Shown: positions 20,901 through 32,292, counted from the first letter of the stretch. The stretch is 64,000 nt of DNA from Geosiphon pyriformis (GCA_016748015.1 JAAOMT010000479.1:148427-212426), one strand, 5' to 3'. Translations and numbers: made by a program. The notes: generated by a model not told the origin, from the sequence alone.

Positions 20901-22581
20901 TGTGTATTTTCTCTGGAAGTAATTTGTCCTTGGGTGGCTCTCTAACCAATGCTTTTCATCATCAAAGTAGAACTTCTATGTCTTGTGTTCTTGGTGAATC
21001 AATCTATTTTAAGTGTGTCTCTTTATTTCATCATTATGAGATTGTTTTTGTGAACCAGCTGCTTGACCAAAGTGGGGCTATTTTTGATTGGAAAATCTTC
21101 AAGCAGTAAAAGCAATTGGACTTGCGTGGTCCAGTTCTTGCCTGGTTTGAGCTTTCTGTTTGGTTTCTTAGTAGTGCATCTTTTCTTTCTGTCTATTTCT
21201 TATCTTTGGATGATGATGGCTCTTCAAATATTCTTCATTCTTATGGGTTTAGTACTATTAGTGCCAATTTGTTGTGTTCTGATATTGGTCATTTTTCTGT
21301 CTATATGGATAGATTTTTGAGTGGCTTGGAGTCTGTTAATATAAAAGCTGGGACTGCTGTTTTTTTTGAGGACATTGGTATGAGTTTGGGTGTGAGAATT
21401 TCTGGTTTGATGTCTTCTATCTTGACAGAGTTGCAGGCCATTGTTCTAGCTTTCGAGTGTGTCTCTTTTTTTTGCTCAATCGACTTGTTCTTGGACAGTC
21501 AAGTGGCTTTGAATGCTTGCAAGTTGGAATTGGATTTGGTTTGCCCAGATTTTAGAAATTGGTGTTGGATTGAACATCGCCACATTGTGAATGTTATTCG
21601 TCATAAGAATTTGAATATTAATTGGTATAAGGTCAAAAATTATTCAGGTGTTTTAGGCAATAAGCATGTGGATGAGTTGGCCAGAGCTGCGGCTCTTTCT
21701 AGCTGGAATCTGTCTCATTTTATCAATGAACACTATTTTAGGATTGATGGTGCTGCCATTTCTGGTAATTTTAGGCATTTTGTTGATAATGTTTTTCAGT
21801 CAGTCTATTGTACATATTGGGAAATTGGTTCTGGTTCATGGATGGTGGTGGATAGTTTGTGTGCAGATATTGATTGGTTCAGATTATCACTGGTATGGCA
21901 CCCAGACTCTCACATGGCTGCTGGCTTTACTAGCAAGCGGACTGCTGGTTTCTAGACATATTTTATGAAGGCATTGTATCTTCAGCTCTCTGTTGCCATG
22001 CAAAAATGGCTTTATAATAAGAGTTACCTTAGTGTGATGTGTTTGTTTTGTGGTAATATTAAAGTTTTGAACCATGCTTTTTCTTGTTTGTTTGATGCCA
22101 ATGTTCGTGCTTGTTTGTTGGACTCTTATGCTTTAGCTTGGGGAGTGCAATCTGGTCTGAGTCATTCTTTCTCAGTTGTTTTGCAGCTGTTGTCTACTTG
22201 TTCATCTAATGTTTGGTCAGCACTGCTCTGTGCAAGGGTTTTGTTTTCAAGGATTGGTTTCGTGAGTCTGTCTCTGTTTTCAAGAATTCCAGAGTGGTGA
22301 GTCAAACCATTGTGGCCTTTGTACATGAGTTTAGTCATGCTTTTTGGAAAGACATTTGGTTGGTTTGTGCCAAGCACTATGCTTTTATGGAAAAAAATGG
22401 GCTTATTCTATGTAATAGATCTGTTTCTATCTCGATTTCTGGGCTTCTTTCAGTGCTGTCGGTGAGTGTGATTGAATTGCTGGGTGTTGCTAAGACAAGT
22501 GGTATTGGTTTCAGTTTTCGTAAGTCTTGTTTGTTTTTTTCAGACATAGGTAATGAAATTTCTGTTCATATAGGTATATAG
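17922..22581 (+). pseudogene. LINE ORF2: endonuclease, reverse transcriptase, RNase H, CCHC
   Basis: The APE-like endonuclease comes first (VRGMNNSMKQ, TETKLKG, DGNFNENG, then a C-terminal Asn-His-Trp; 17922-18613). RT follows from about 19310 (ENKAAGLSGISNELWK, GTTMQSPIFAIGS), with catalytic FVDD intact at 20198-20209. RNase H is at about 21290-21710 (YMDRFLSG where TDGSL is usual, TELQAIVLA, DSQVALNA). A C-terminal CLFCGNIKVLNHAFSC zinc motif lies near 22040. ORF2 would nick DNA and prime cDNA synthesis at the target. In-frame stops are at about 18043, 18612, 18686, 18778, 19297, 19616, 19880, 20027, 20609, 21107 and 21953, and there is a frameshift near 22215-22240. Confidence 0.88.
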
Positions 22582-22714
22582 TATTGTTCTGATTGGTCCA
22601 AGTGGCTAGTTACATGTAGAAAGAGCATGATTCACACCTAGTTTAGATTATTTTGTATAATGTATTATACTAAATAGTGTTTGGACTTCACTCATTAAAT
22701 GAAAAAAAAAAAAA
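22582..22714 (+). other. LINE 3' UTR and poly(A) tail
   Basis: After the ORF2 stop about 120 bp of unique sequence ends in ATTAAATG and 13 A residues (22702-22714). The A run marks the 3' end of the LINE insertion. The next base begins sequence matching element B from 5036. Confidence 0.8.
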
Positions 22715-24000
22715 TTGGTTTTAAATTTTATGAAATCTTATTTGGTTTAATAAATATTTTTTATGTTTTTAATAGTAGTATATTAGATATTGTTATTAAT
22801 TTAATATAATATAGTTTTAGTTAATTACTATGTTTTATTTTTAATCATTTTTTAATATAAAATAACCTATTTTATTTTGGATCAAATTTTCTATTCTATT
22901 ATTTTTTTGCTTTGATATAATATAATAATACTTTGTTTTTAATTTTGAATTTAATTAGTTTATTTAAAAATTAACTATTATGTTTTTTTTTGGTTTTTTT
23001 TTATAATGCTTTAATGTTGTTAACTGCTTTTTTTGGTTTTTTAATGTTTTTATTAAGTTATATATTTTTTTTAATAGTGTTTTTTAAAATATGGCTTTTG
23101 TTATTAATTTAATTAAATATATTATTGGTTTTATTTTTATTAATAATATTAATATTTTATTATATACTAATTTAAATAATAGTATTTAAATTATATTTGT
23201 TTTATTATTTAATAAGTAAATAATATTAATAATATAAACAAATTTTATTTTTTGATTGTTTTGACTAATTTTGGTTAATATTTTACACAATTTTTTATTA
23301 AACTTTTTAATTAAGCTATTTATTTGTAAATAATATAATAATAATAATAATTTTTTTATTTCAAATTTTGATTTAATTTAGCCAATATTTTGTTTACCAA
23401 ATGAGCTTTTTGATTAAATAACAATTTTTTTAAACATCTATATTAACATATTAAGTTTTAATAAACAAATTTGATTTTTAGTTTAACATAAATTTTTTGA
23501 ATTATTTTGGTTTTTAGTCATTTTGTAAGTAGTTTTTTTAATTAATTTTATACTTATTTTTGTGTTTTTTATTAGACAATTTTTAATATTATGATTTCAA
23601 TATTTTTTTTAATCAATTAATAAACAAAAAACAAAATTAAAAAAAATAAAATAATAAGAAATATAAATTAATATTTTATTAATAATTATAATTAAAAACT
23701 ATTGTTTTAATATTGTTAATATAATAGTATTAATATTATTAACATTAATTTACAAGTAAATAGTATTTAATAAGATAAATATAAATTTATAAAAGTTTAA
23801 ATATTAAATATTTTAAAAACAATAATTTATTAAATAAATATTACTTTACGTGTTAAATTTTTAACTATTAAAGTTACTTAGATAAATTTTTATTTAACTT
23901 TTTTCAGTTATTATTATATGTTCTGATAATTTATGTTATATTATTAACTAATTATAATATTTTTTATCTATTATTTTTTTGCTTTATTCTATAAATAACA
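22714..24000 (-). mobile_element. Hypermutated gypsy relic (integrase fragment plus partial LTR)
   Basis: From 22714 to about 23555 the sequence is collinear with element B 5036-5985 (integrase and its C-terminus). In a sampled 70-base stretch (from 22886) almost all differences are C-to-T or G-to-A. From about 23560 to 24000 it matches the LTR of element A (A-rich tract, ...ATAACA end at 24000). The integrase-to-LTR junction skips the rest of pol, gag and the PBS, so an internal deletion or recombination occurred. No ORF survives. The GC content is visibly far below that of B. Confidence 0.8.
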
Positions 24001-25240
24001 ATATTTAAGAATTTAATATTAAATATAATACTTATACAAAATATTAATTTTTAAATAATAAAATTTAAAATCTTTTAAGTCTTAAAAATTATAACAGCAA
24101 AACATTAACAATAATAAAAAATAAAAAAATAAAATATAAACTATTAACTTAAAAAATTAAATTATTAATTTTAAAATTTTTTTTAAAGTAATAAATTTAT
24201 TTTGGTTTATTAAAAAAAATTCTAATATTGCTTTTTTTTACTAATACAAACTAGTAAACAAAAGCAATAATAACAGAAAAAAGGTTTTTAAAATAAATAA
24301 TAATATATTATTATAAATTAGTAAACTGTAATTTAACAAAAAAAAATTATTAAAAACACCAAGAACATTTTAAAATTTTCAGTAAATATATTAAAAAAAA
24401 TATTATAAAATATAACAGAAAAAAAACCAAAGATTATAAAAGATTTACAATTTTAAAATAATTAAAAAAAAATTACTAATAACAATTTTAATAACTATAT
24501 TCAAAAAATTTTAAAATACAAAATTTACATAAAAAACTTAATATTGTCTTTTAATACAGATTTAAATCTAATAATATTAGACAGTAATTAAATAAAAACT
24601 AATTTAATCTTAAATATAAAATCAAATATTAGAATAAAAGTTCTTTATTAAAAAATTTTTAACAACTAAAAATAGTTTTTTATGTATTACTAAAAACAAT
24701 ACCAAAAGACAAAAAAATTGTTTTGGTTTCTATTTAATTAATATAATCTTTAAGATTAAATAACTTAATAATCTAATTAATTAAAAATATATTCAAAAAT
24801 GTGTTTTGTTTAGCTTTTAATATTAATAAAAATTTGTTAAAAAACACTATTTTTGACAATACAACTATTTATATTAAAAAAAAGATTAATTACTATAATA
24901 AGAATTTTATTTAAAATTTTATTTAAAATTACAAAAAAATTTGATACAATAATACTAAATAAGAATAATTATTATTGATTTTTAAAGTTTTTGGTTTTTT
25001 TTTATTTTTCTAATGTAATAATAATAATAATATAAAAAGCAAAAAAGATCAATTTATTGAATAATTTATTATTAAAAACTTTAAAACTTTTAAAAAAAAC
25101 AAAAAAAAACTAAAACTAACTTTAATATGTTTCTTAAAAAAAAACTTTAACTAAAAAAACTATTAATTAAAGATAAAAAATTGTTTTAAAAGCCACTAAA
25201 AACAGCTTTATATTATTATAAATAAAATTTTTATTTTTTA
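24001..25240. other. AT-saturated relic sequence, unresolved
   Basis: Almost only A and T; no ORF. Short patches such as TTTTTAAAGTTTTTGG near 24980 recall pol sequence after C-to-T change, but I cannot align them with confidence. It is probably a further mutated retroelement. Confidence 0.4.
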
Positions 25241-25249
25241 GTTTTATTT

Positions 25250-25775
25250 ATTTACTTAGTTATATTAATTGTATGTATTAACTATTAATATTATTATATA
25301 ATTACTTTATTTTTAAAAATAATTATTAATATAACTATTAATAATATCAATGTTTTAATTATTAACTTAATTATTAATAATATCAATGTTTTAATTATTA
25401 ACTTAATTATTAATTTAATCATTAATTAAATTATTATGTAATTATTAACTTAATTATTGATTTAGTTATTAACTTAATTATTAATCAAATTATTATGTAA
25501 TTACTGACTTAATTATTGATTTTTTTTAAAAGTATATAAGCAAAAGCTTCCAAAACTATAAAATTACATTTATACTTAAATTAATTAACAATATTAACTC
25601 TTTTTATTTTTTTTACAATTTTTTTATTTTTTTCTTAATTTGTATAATTATTGGTTTTTGTAAAATATATTAAATAAATGTTTATTGAAAAATACAATTA
25701 ATATTTGATATTAATTATAAAAGTACTAATATAAGATATAAAATTATATTAGTGTGTTATTTTTTATCTTCTGAT
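25250..25775 (+). repeat. AT-saturated LTR-like repeat, copy 1
   Basis: A TATA-like AGTATATAAGC (25540s) is followed by a T-rich stretch and GTAAAATATATTAAATAAATG. The 25552-25760 part is inverted at 26200-26429 and directly repeated at 26755-26935. Runs of ATTAACTTAATTATT lie upstream. These features suggest a mutated LTR; a similar but less mutated block is in the LINE at 15800-16400. Confidence 0.55.
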
Positions 25776-26189
25776 TTTTTTGTTATCTTTTAGAAAAAAT
25801 AGTGATTAAAATATTTAACTGTAATAATATTATTAATACTTAAAAAAAATATTTTCAAAATGTTTTGTTTAACTGCTTTTATAACAAAAAGTATTTTTTT
25901 GTTAAAATTTTATTAATTACTAGAAAAAAAATAATATTTAAAACATTTTTACTTTTTGTTTTAATTATAATTATAAAAATTGAAAAAAAAAGTTAATTTT
26001 TTTTAATAACCTATTTTTGGCTTTTTATTATTACAGATTAAAAAAATATACTAAAAAATAGCAAAAAATAAATATTATATAATAGAAATTTAATTTACTT
26101 AATAAGTTAATTTTATAAATATTTAATTGTTATTCTTTTTAAAAGATAATAAAAAAAATTAAAAGTTTAAAAATAATTTATATTGTTAA

Positions 26190-26620
26190 TAAAGATAACA
26201 TAATTGTTATAATTATATGTTTTATTTTAATGTTTTTATAATTTAATAACAGATATTATTATACTTTTTAATTAACATTTATTTAATATATTTTACAAAA
26301 GCTAACAATATATAAATCAAAAAATAATAACAATTAAAAATATAAATAAATTAAAATTTTTGTATTAATTTTGTAATTAATTTATAAATTCAAGTAAAAA
26401 TGTTTTTTTATAGTTTTAAAAGACTTGTTGTTATATTTTTAAAAAGAAATTAATGATTAAATTAATAATTAAATAAATAATTTAATTATTAATTAAGTTA
26501 ATAGTTAAGTTATTAATTAAGTTAATATTATATTAAAAATTAATTCTAAAAATAAAAATAATATTAGTAGTTAATATATGTAATTAAAAATAATTAGAAA
26601 ATTTAATAAACTAAAAACTA
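26190..26620 (-). repeat. AT-saturated LTR-like repeat, copy 2 (inverted)
   Basis: The reverse complement of 26200-26429 aligns with 25552-25760, including AAAACTATAAAA, CATTTTTACTTGAATT and the identical GTAAAATATATTAAATAAATGTT. The outer ATTAATTAAGTTAAT runs also mirror copy 1. About 430 bp separate the arms. Confidence 0.55.
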
Positions 26621-26629
26621 AAAAATTAA

Positions 26630-26935
26630 AAGATAATAATATAATTATTAATTTGATTAAAAACTTAATTATTAACTTAATTAACTATTATTTTTAATAA
26701 ATATGTAAAAAAGTATTTATTTATTAAATTAATTTTTTTAATACTATAATTTAAATTCTTTTTTATCTTTTTTAATTACAACTTTTTCCTTTTTTTTCTC
26801 TTAATTTACATATTAGATTTTAAAAATATTATTGAAAAAAAAATTATCAAAAAAGTATAAATAATATTTGTCATTAAATTTTAAAATACCAATTGAAAAC
26901 ATAAAATTATATATTACTATATTATTCTTTAACAG
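26630..26935 (+). repeat. AT-saturated LTR-like repeat, copy 3 (direct)
   Basis: From about 26755 to 26935 it aligns with 25590-25770 in the same orientation (T-rich run, TATTGAAAAA, ATAAAATTATAT and a TTATTCTTTAACA end). Confidence 0.5.
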
Positions 26936-27050
26936 TATTAAATTGGGTGGCTGATTACGTGTGGTTAAGCATGAGCCATACTTATTTTTTTAGCTTTTAA
27001 TTTTGCCGAAATTGTAAGGTCACGCTTGTTATTGCATAATAAAAAAAAAG
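26936..27050. other. Unmutated GC-bearing island at the edge of the AT-saturated zone
   Basis: About 110 bp with normal G and C (GGGTGGCTGATTACGTGTGG near 26944, GTCACGCTTGTTATTGC near 27019). It contains TTTTGCCGAA at 27001, a motif also found twice in the LINE insert at 15951 and 15971. No ORF. It could be the end of another mobile element. Confidence 0.4.
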
Positions 27051-27820
27051 TATAAATTATTTATATTTAGATTTTTTTGAAAAAATTAATAATAAAGATT
27101 TTATAAGATTGATTTCACATTATTTTATTACTTTACAATATTTGTTTTCTTTTTTTATTTATTAGCTTGTTACTCTAATCTGTAATAATATTATATTTAT
27201 ATTGTATAAAATACATAATAGTTAGATTATATCTTATTTTAATAATCAAATTAATTTAATATTTCAAGTTTATTTTTATTAATAAAATAGAATTAAAGAT
27301 AAATTTTGTGTTTGAAAATTTGAATAATATACATATTAACTAAATTAAATTTTATTATTTAATAAAACTTAAAGTAACAATTTTATCTGTTATTTTTTAA
27401 AATTATGTAGTTATTAAATTTATTAATAATAAAACTTTAAATTTTTTTTAAAGAATAAATTTTAATTAAAAAAAAATTTTAATATTTATTTTGTTATAAC
27501 TCTTGAATAATTTTAAAACAAATATTAAACATATTATTTTTTCGAATTATTAGTTTTATAATAATATTAATTTGAAAATTTTATTAATATATATAAAAAA
27601 TAAAAAGAATAATAATTAATCTTAATGAAATTAAATTAAATTAAAAGTTTTTTGTTAATAGAAAAAAAATAGTTAAAGTTATTAATATATAAAAGATTAA
27701 AAATTTGAATCAAATTTGTCTGGGAAAAATTGTATTTTTGAATTGAAAAACACAAGGTCAATTAGAAAATAACTGGAAATTTTCTTGATGAAAAAATTAT
27801 TATATTTATTATGTAAAAGA
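27051..27820. other. AT-rich stretch without a gene
   Basis: Very low GC with no ORF or clear repeat; it may be the outer part of the mutated repeat zone. The composition rises toward the chromosome-arm background after about 27700. Confidence 0.5.
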
Positions 27821-27824
27821 ATGG

Positions 27825-28079
27825 TTATAAATGGTTTTCAAACCAAGATGGTTGATAATTATAAAAGTATTTCATCTGAATAGAAATAAATAAACAATGG
27901 GTAAATTTCATATCCATGTTATGAAACCCATTCATCCAAATTTGCCTAATCTCCTGATTCAAATTAAAATATATATTGACGAGGAAACGATCATTTGGGT
28001 CAGGTATGAATGAAAAATAAAGATGTAAAGAAGATGTGTAGTAGTAAAGGTTTTTTCGAAGAATTTGTGCGAGTTTCAC
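27825..28079 (-). CDS. Hypothetical 84-codon open segment
   Basis: An open minus-strand segment with mixed codons (IPDPNDRFLVNIYFNLNQE, IRQIWMNGFHNMD). The apparent start is not ATG (GTG), so if real it is an exon or starts at an internal Met. I do not recognise it. It is rich in Tyr, Phe and Asn as expected for chance translation of AT-rich DNA, but the length without a stop is somewhat unusual for this composition. Confidence 0.2.
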   Translation of the reverse strand: MKLAQILRKNLYYYTSSLHLYFSFIPDPNDRFLVNIYFNLNQEIRQIWMNGFHNMDMKFTHCLFISIQMKYFYNYQPSWFENHL

Positions 28080-28440
28080 AAATGTTTAATTCGTCGAATA
28101 ATTATTGTTTATTGTGGGTATGTATCACAGACAAAAGTTTTGGTATGACTAATTTTTTAATAATGACTACTGGAATTGTGTAAAATAAAAGTTTGCTACC
28201 CTGAAATACCCCGAGACTCAAAAAGAGGCCAAGACAATGAAAATAACAGGAATCAACGTTCTCATTTTATTAAAGTTTAATAATGAGTTTTATTGCAACA
28301 TTAATGTCAGAACGGTTTTATTTTGGCGGCAAATCAAATATAAAGTTCAAACAATAGGTAAAAAGCGTTCAAATGATGAAAGGAACCTCTGTTTTTTGAT
28401 TTTTTTTACGTTACCCTAAACCTAAACTTGCCTTTATCTT

Positions 28441-28770
28441 CTAGATCAATTTACTATTCTGTATTGGTAGAAACCTTCTGCAAGTAATCATTTTATTTCC
28501 TAAATGATATAAAATTAATAAAATATTAAAGCATAATATTAAATCTTGTCGTGTGATATTAGGATATATTGCACTACCTTGACCATCATAACCCCCTACA
28601 TGTATGTATCGAAGCTGCATATTAATATGATGCACCACGTTAAAACCTGAATTGGATAAAATATTAGCAGGCCAAGTAACAATGCTAAATATCATCCCAT
28701 GATAAGAGAAAAATATTAAACCAGCAATGCAATGATTGGTAATATTTTCGGGGGGTAGTTTCCAATTCAA
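28441..28770 (-). CDS. Hypothetical 109-codon open segment, possible exon
   Basis: The open segment includes IVTWPANILSNSGFNVVHHI and YIHVGGYDGQGSAIYPNITR, which are more varied than chance ORFs nearby. It begins at TTG right after a TTTCATTAAG sequence that could be a 3' splice site, beside an (AAT)n run. There may be an upstream exon, but I cannot place one. No family recognised. Confidence 0.25.
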   Translation of the reverse strand: MNWKLPPENITNHCIAGLIFFSYHGMIFSIVTWPANILSNSGFNVVHHINMQLRYIHVGGYDGQGSAIYPNITRQDLILCFNILLILYHLGNKMITCRRFLPIQNSKLI

Positions 28771-28783
28771 AGTCTCTTAATGA

Positions 28784-28847
<64 letters not shown>
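28784..28847. repeat. (AAT)n microsatellite
   Basis: About 21 uninterrupted AAT units. Confidence 0.95.
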
Positions 28848-29735
28848 GGAATCAAAGCCTTAAGAATGTGATTAGATTTTTTTGAGGAGCTAAAAAGTTC
28901 CCATAGAATAACTGTGGCTTTTGGATTATGTACAACGGATTGAACGGTAAAACTTGATAGATCACCGCCTAGGTATAATAAGATATTTTAAAAATCATTC
29001 AAAGAGAGCGCAGCTTTACATTTGAAATTTTCGAATAACGATATTTTCATTGGATTTTCAAAAAATGAAAATTTTATCAAATTGGTGTATTTGGCATATA
29101 TCTTTGAAAAAGGCTAAGAAGTAGTTTGTAATTTTTTAAATTGACTTGGCGACTAGATCGGATATCGAGGAAAGTTGAATATTAATTATTAATTGATCCT
29201 TTGAAAAAAAAATGATCCGACGCTAAACTTTAGAAAAATAATTTTTTTTTCCACACTTTTGCATCCCTTTCAAAAATTTTGGTTATGCCATCATTCCATC
29301 ATGAAATTTGAATTCATTGACCCATTGTTTCGTTTTTCAAGGATACAAATAAAAAGAAATAGTCATTTATCATACAAATCAATTAATTTAAAGAAAATTT
29401 TGATAAGCTTTCATCGAATAAACCAAAGAGATTTGACCGCAATCGATCTGGGTATAATAACGTGGCTTTAAAATTTTTTGATACATAAATAGTTTTTTTG
29501 ATTAATGTATATACAAACGAAAGACGTTTTAATTTGACTTTCGTATTCACCAATTTGAACCAATGACACAGAAAATGACAATCACGTTTCCATATCCGTT
29601 TAAAATTTCGGATGTCCCGAACAAGTTTTTTTTGGTGATTCTTTTATTTGAGCGCGGAAAAATTTTTATTTGTTTTACACAGCATTTTATCATATAAAGG
29701 TAAAAAAAAAATTCAAAGATCGAAATTCACACAAC
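28848..29735. other. Intergenic sequence, nothing recognised
   Basis: AT-rich with short chance ORFs only. No RNA gene or repeat was recognised. Confidence 0.4.
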
Positions 29736-29836
29736 ATCACCATCACCATCACCATCACCATGAACTATTCTTCTCATCCCATTCGAAATGATTGGTGGCT
29801 GCGACTCAGATCTGCAATAAAACATATCCATCCTAG
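29736..29836 (+). CDS. Possible first exon after a CACCAT repeat
   Basis: After four CACCAT-like units an ATG at 29760 opens MNYSSHPIRNDWWLRLRSAI and ends HPR at CCTAG followed by GTATGA (29837), a good 5' splice site. The codon mix (two Trp, several Arg) is unlike chance AT-rich translation. No matching second exon was found, so this is only a candidate. The next feature, on the other strand, would overlap its intron. Confidence 0.3.
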
Positions 29837-29993
29837 GTATGATCGAAACTTGATTAGTTTACAAAATATTATTATTATTATCATTATTATTATTTAGACT
29901 AGACAAAAATCTGTTTTTGGAATTTTTATTAGTGTTTGTTCGTTGTTGATCTTTTTTTCATTATATAGATCGTAAAACCTTTTTATCAATTAT

Positions 29994-30194
29994 TCACACA
30001 TAAAAAGTAATTTCGATTTTATCATAATCAATCAATAAATCAATCAAATAAATCAAAAGGAGAAAAAAACCTCTCTCTCTCTCAACTTTTTCGGGAAATT
30101 TCCTTTTTACAATTTGAGCAATTATTTCACCGATACTTGTCAATATTAATGATAACCAAGAAAATATGATCTCCCATTGTGTAGATTCACCCAT
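29994..30194 (-). CDS. Possible 66-residue membrane protein
   Basis: The ATG at 30194 opens MGESTQWEIIFSWLSLILTS, then IGEIIAQIVKRKFPEKVERE and a second hydrophobic patch FFLLLIYLIDLLI. One or two membrane helices separated by a basic-acidic loop are plausible. The RERE part comes from a CT microsatellite. No family recognised; a chance ORF remains likely. Confidence 0.25.
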   Translation of the reverse strand: MGESTQWEIIFSWLSLILTSIGEIIAQIVKRKFPEKVERERGFFLLLIYLIDLLIDYDKIEITFYV

Positions 30195-30394
30195 TCAACT
30201 CCCCATGTACTTTGAAAAATCTTATCATTTATCAAATTCATATAAACAATGATTGATCTTTTTTATATGTTTTTGTGCAAATAGTACAAGAAACACGATC
30301 AAGGTCCCGAGAATTTTATAATTGATCAAAGTTTCTCAATTATAAACAAATAATTTTTTTCTTTGCTGAATATCCTTAATAGAACCATCCATTC

Positions 30395-30422
30395 AAGTCA
30401 AGTCAAGTCAAGTCAAATCAAA

Positions 30423-30453
<31 letters not shown>

Positions 30454-30463
30454 CAAAACAAAG
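30395..30463. repeat. (AAGTC)n then (AAAAC)n tandem repeats
   Basis: Four to five AAGTC units are followed by about eight AAAAC units. Confidence 0.9.
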
Positions 30464-31638
30464 CAAAATATCGTCAATATTTATGCTATACTGACGTTTT
30501 AGCAAAAATTAATCGGAACTCCACGAAAAATATTTATTAGTGTACATCTTAAAAAAAAAAAAAAAAACGAATCAAAGGAAATGTGTCTATTTTGAAATAT
30601 TTAGAACAAGGAAACAAAATATTCGGGACATGAATAAGTGGGTCAAGTTTGTTTATCACGGAAAAGAAACATTTTCATCATACCATACAATTCTGTAGAC
30701 TTTGACAGCCAAATTGACCTTTAAGTTTTAAGTTGGCTAATTATTAATAATAATAAAACAATAAAAATTTACCCAAAATTACAAAATTGGGAATTTAAAT
30801 TAAAAAAAGAAAAAAGAAAAAAAGACATTAGAAAAATTGTAATAATATTTGTGAGTAATGTGTTGATTAAAATTTATGTAATTAAAAGAAAAAAGGTTAA
30901 CCTTGAAAGCGGAATAGCTTGAGAAATTACTTAACTCGGGATCATAGATTATTTAATCAAATTTCTTTCTCTATAATAGACGGAATTTTCAGCATCAATA
31001 ACGGGGAATCATTTTAAAAATTGGAAAATAAATTCCTTTCTGAAAAAAGATTAATTCCAAAGATTTTGTTATCCAACAAAAATCATTCACGAACGGTTGA
31101 AAGAAAATGTATCATCATCATTACACCGGGGTTTCACGATCGTGAAAATTGGTTAATATTTCAGGATTTCTTTTTATTGGTTCAATGGATTTTTAAAGAT
31201 CAAATTTATTTATTGTTATATTTGGTCAAAACAAAATGATTGATTATGGAACTTTTCCCTTCGAATTCTTTGTGGACGACAATTGTTAAAAGAAATAGAC
31301 GGAAGAAATCTTCAAAATATTTTTTGTAATCATGTAATTTTTATTAAAATGGATATTGTTTCATGAGGGGTAAATTACGGATGGTTAGCAGCTTACAATA
31401 AAACGTTTAGAATTTATTTTAAAGTTTATGATTTTCACTGCACTTGAAAGAAATGTGAGAACATCTTACTTTTGAAAATCTTGTTGAGCTGACTATATTA
31501 ATAATGTAAACATTTCACAAATTATCAACAACAAAAAAAAATGGGCCAAAGTTAGAAATCGTATTGATTCAATCCCATTGTTTAAAACATTGTTCCTATT
31601 TATTATTTAGCAAATATTTTTCCCATGTTTTTTTTTTG

Positions 31639-31713
31639 ACAACAACAACAACAACTACAACAACTACAACAACTACAACAACTACAACAACAACAGCAAC
31701 AATAACAACAATA
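31639..31713. repeat. (ACA/ACT)n trinucleotide repeat
   Basis: An irregular run of ACA and ACT units. Confidence 0.9.
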
Positions 31714-32238
31714 ACAACAACTAGGCAAGCAAACATTAAAAAAATAGACAGGATTAAGATTTGAAAATGAACTTAATTAATAACACATACACATGGAAAG
31801 ATTCCCAAGAAAAGAAAGAAACTTATGCGGGGTAACAAGGAAATTAGTATTAGGCTTATGTTTGTGATGGAAATCATTAAGATCAACAATCCAACGAAGA
31901 TCTTAAATAATTGAGATGCGAAAATTCCCCGAGCCACGAATCATTTGAGAATCATATTATGTCAATATTTATGTTTCAGCAGGTGATAATTTCGAATCAA
32001 TTTTTTCTCTGTGATTTGTTCAAGAATTACAAAATGGATATATATTCCCGTTATTCTTTTGGGAAATATTTTCATGATAAATATTTACAATTAAAACTAG
32101 TATTCTTCCGGAAATTAGAGAATTCAGGTGGGCTCGGCAATGAATCTCATTCATTGATTGAGATAAGATTATTTTTTTTTGGGGGGGGGGGGGGAAACTT
32201 GAAATGTGACTTTATAATAATTTTTTTTTAAATTATCC

Positions 32239-32292
32239 ATTATTATTATTGTTATTGTTATTGTGATTATTATTATTATTATTATTATTATT
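32239..32292. repeat. (ATT)n microsatellite
   Basis: ATT/GTT units, last part uninterrupted. Confidence 0.9.

Larger units (their letters stand above)
15244..22714 (+). mobile_element. LINE (non-LTR retrotransposon), decayed, 5' end cut by element A
   Basis: ORF1 (15244-17897), ORF2 (about 17922-22581), a 3' UTR of about 120 bp and a poly(A) tail follow in plus-strand order. The protein sequence resembles from memory the LINE family that is abundant in Rhizophagus. The 5' UTR and the ORF1 start are missing because element A's LTR abuts at 15243. ORF1 is further broken by a block at about 15800-16400. Stops in both ORFs fall mostly at Trp, Gln and Arg positions. Confidence 0.9.

Noticed and set aside
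27825-28770. One spliced minus-strand gene joining 28441-28770 and 27825-28079
   Set aside because: No convincing donor-acceptor pair or shared domain; kept as two weak separate segments.
31564-31764. Thr-rich ORF over the ACA/ACT repeat
   Set aside because: Translation of a microsatellite with no conserved flank and no ATG start.
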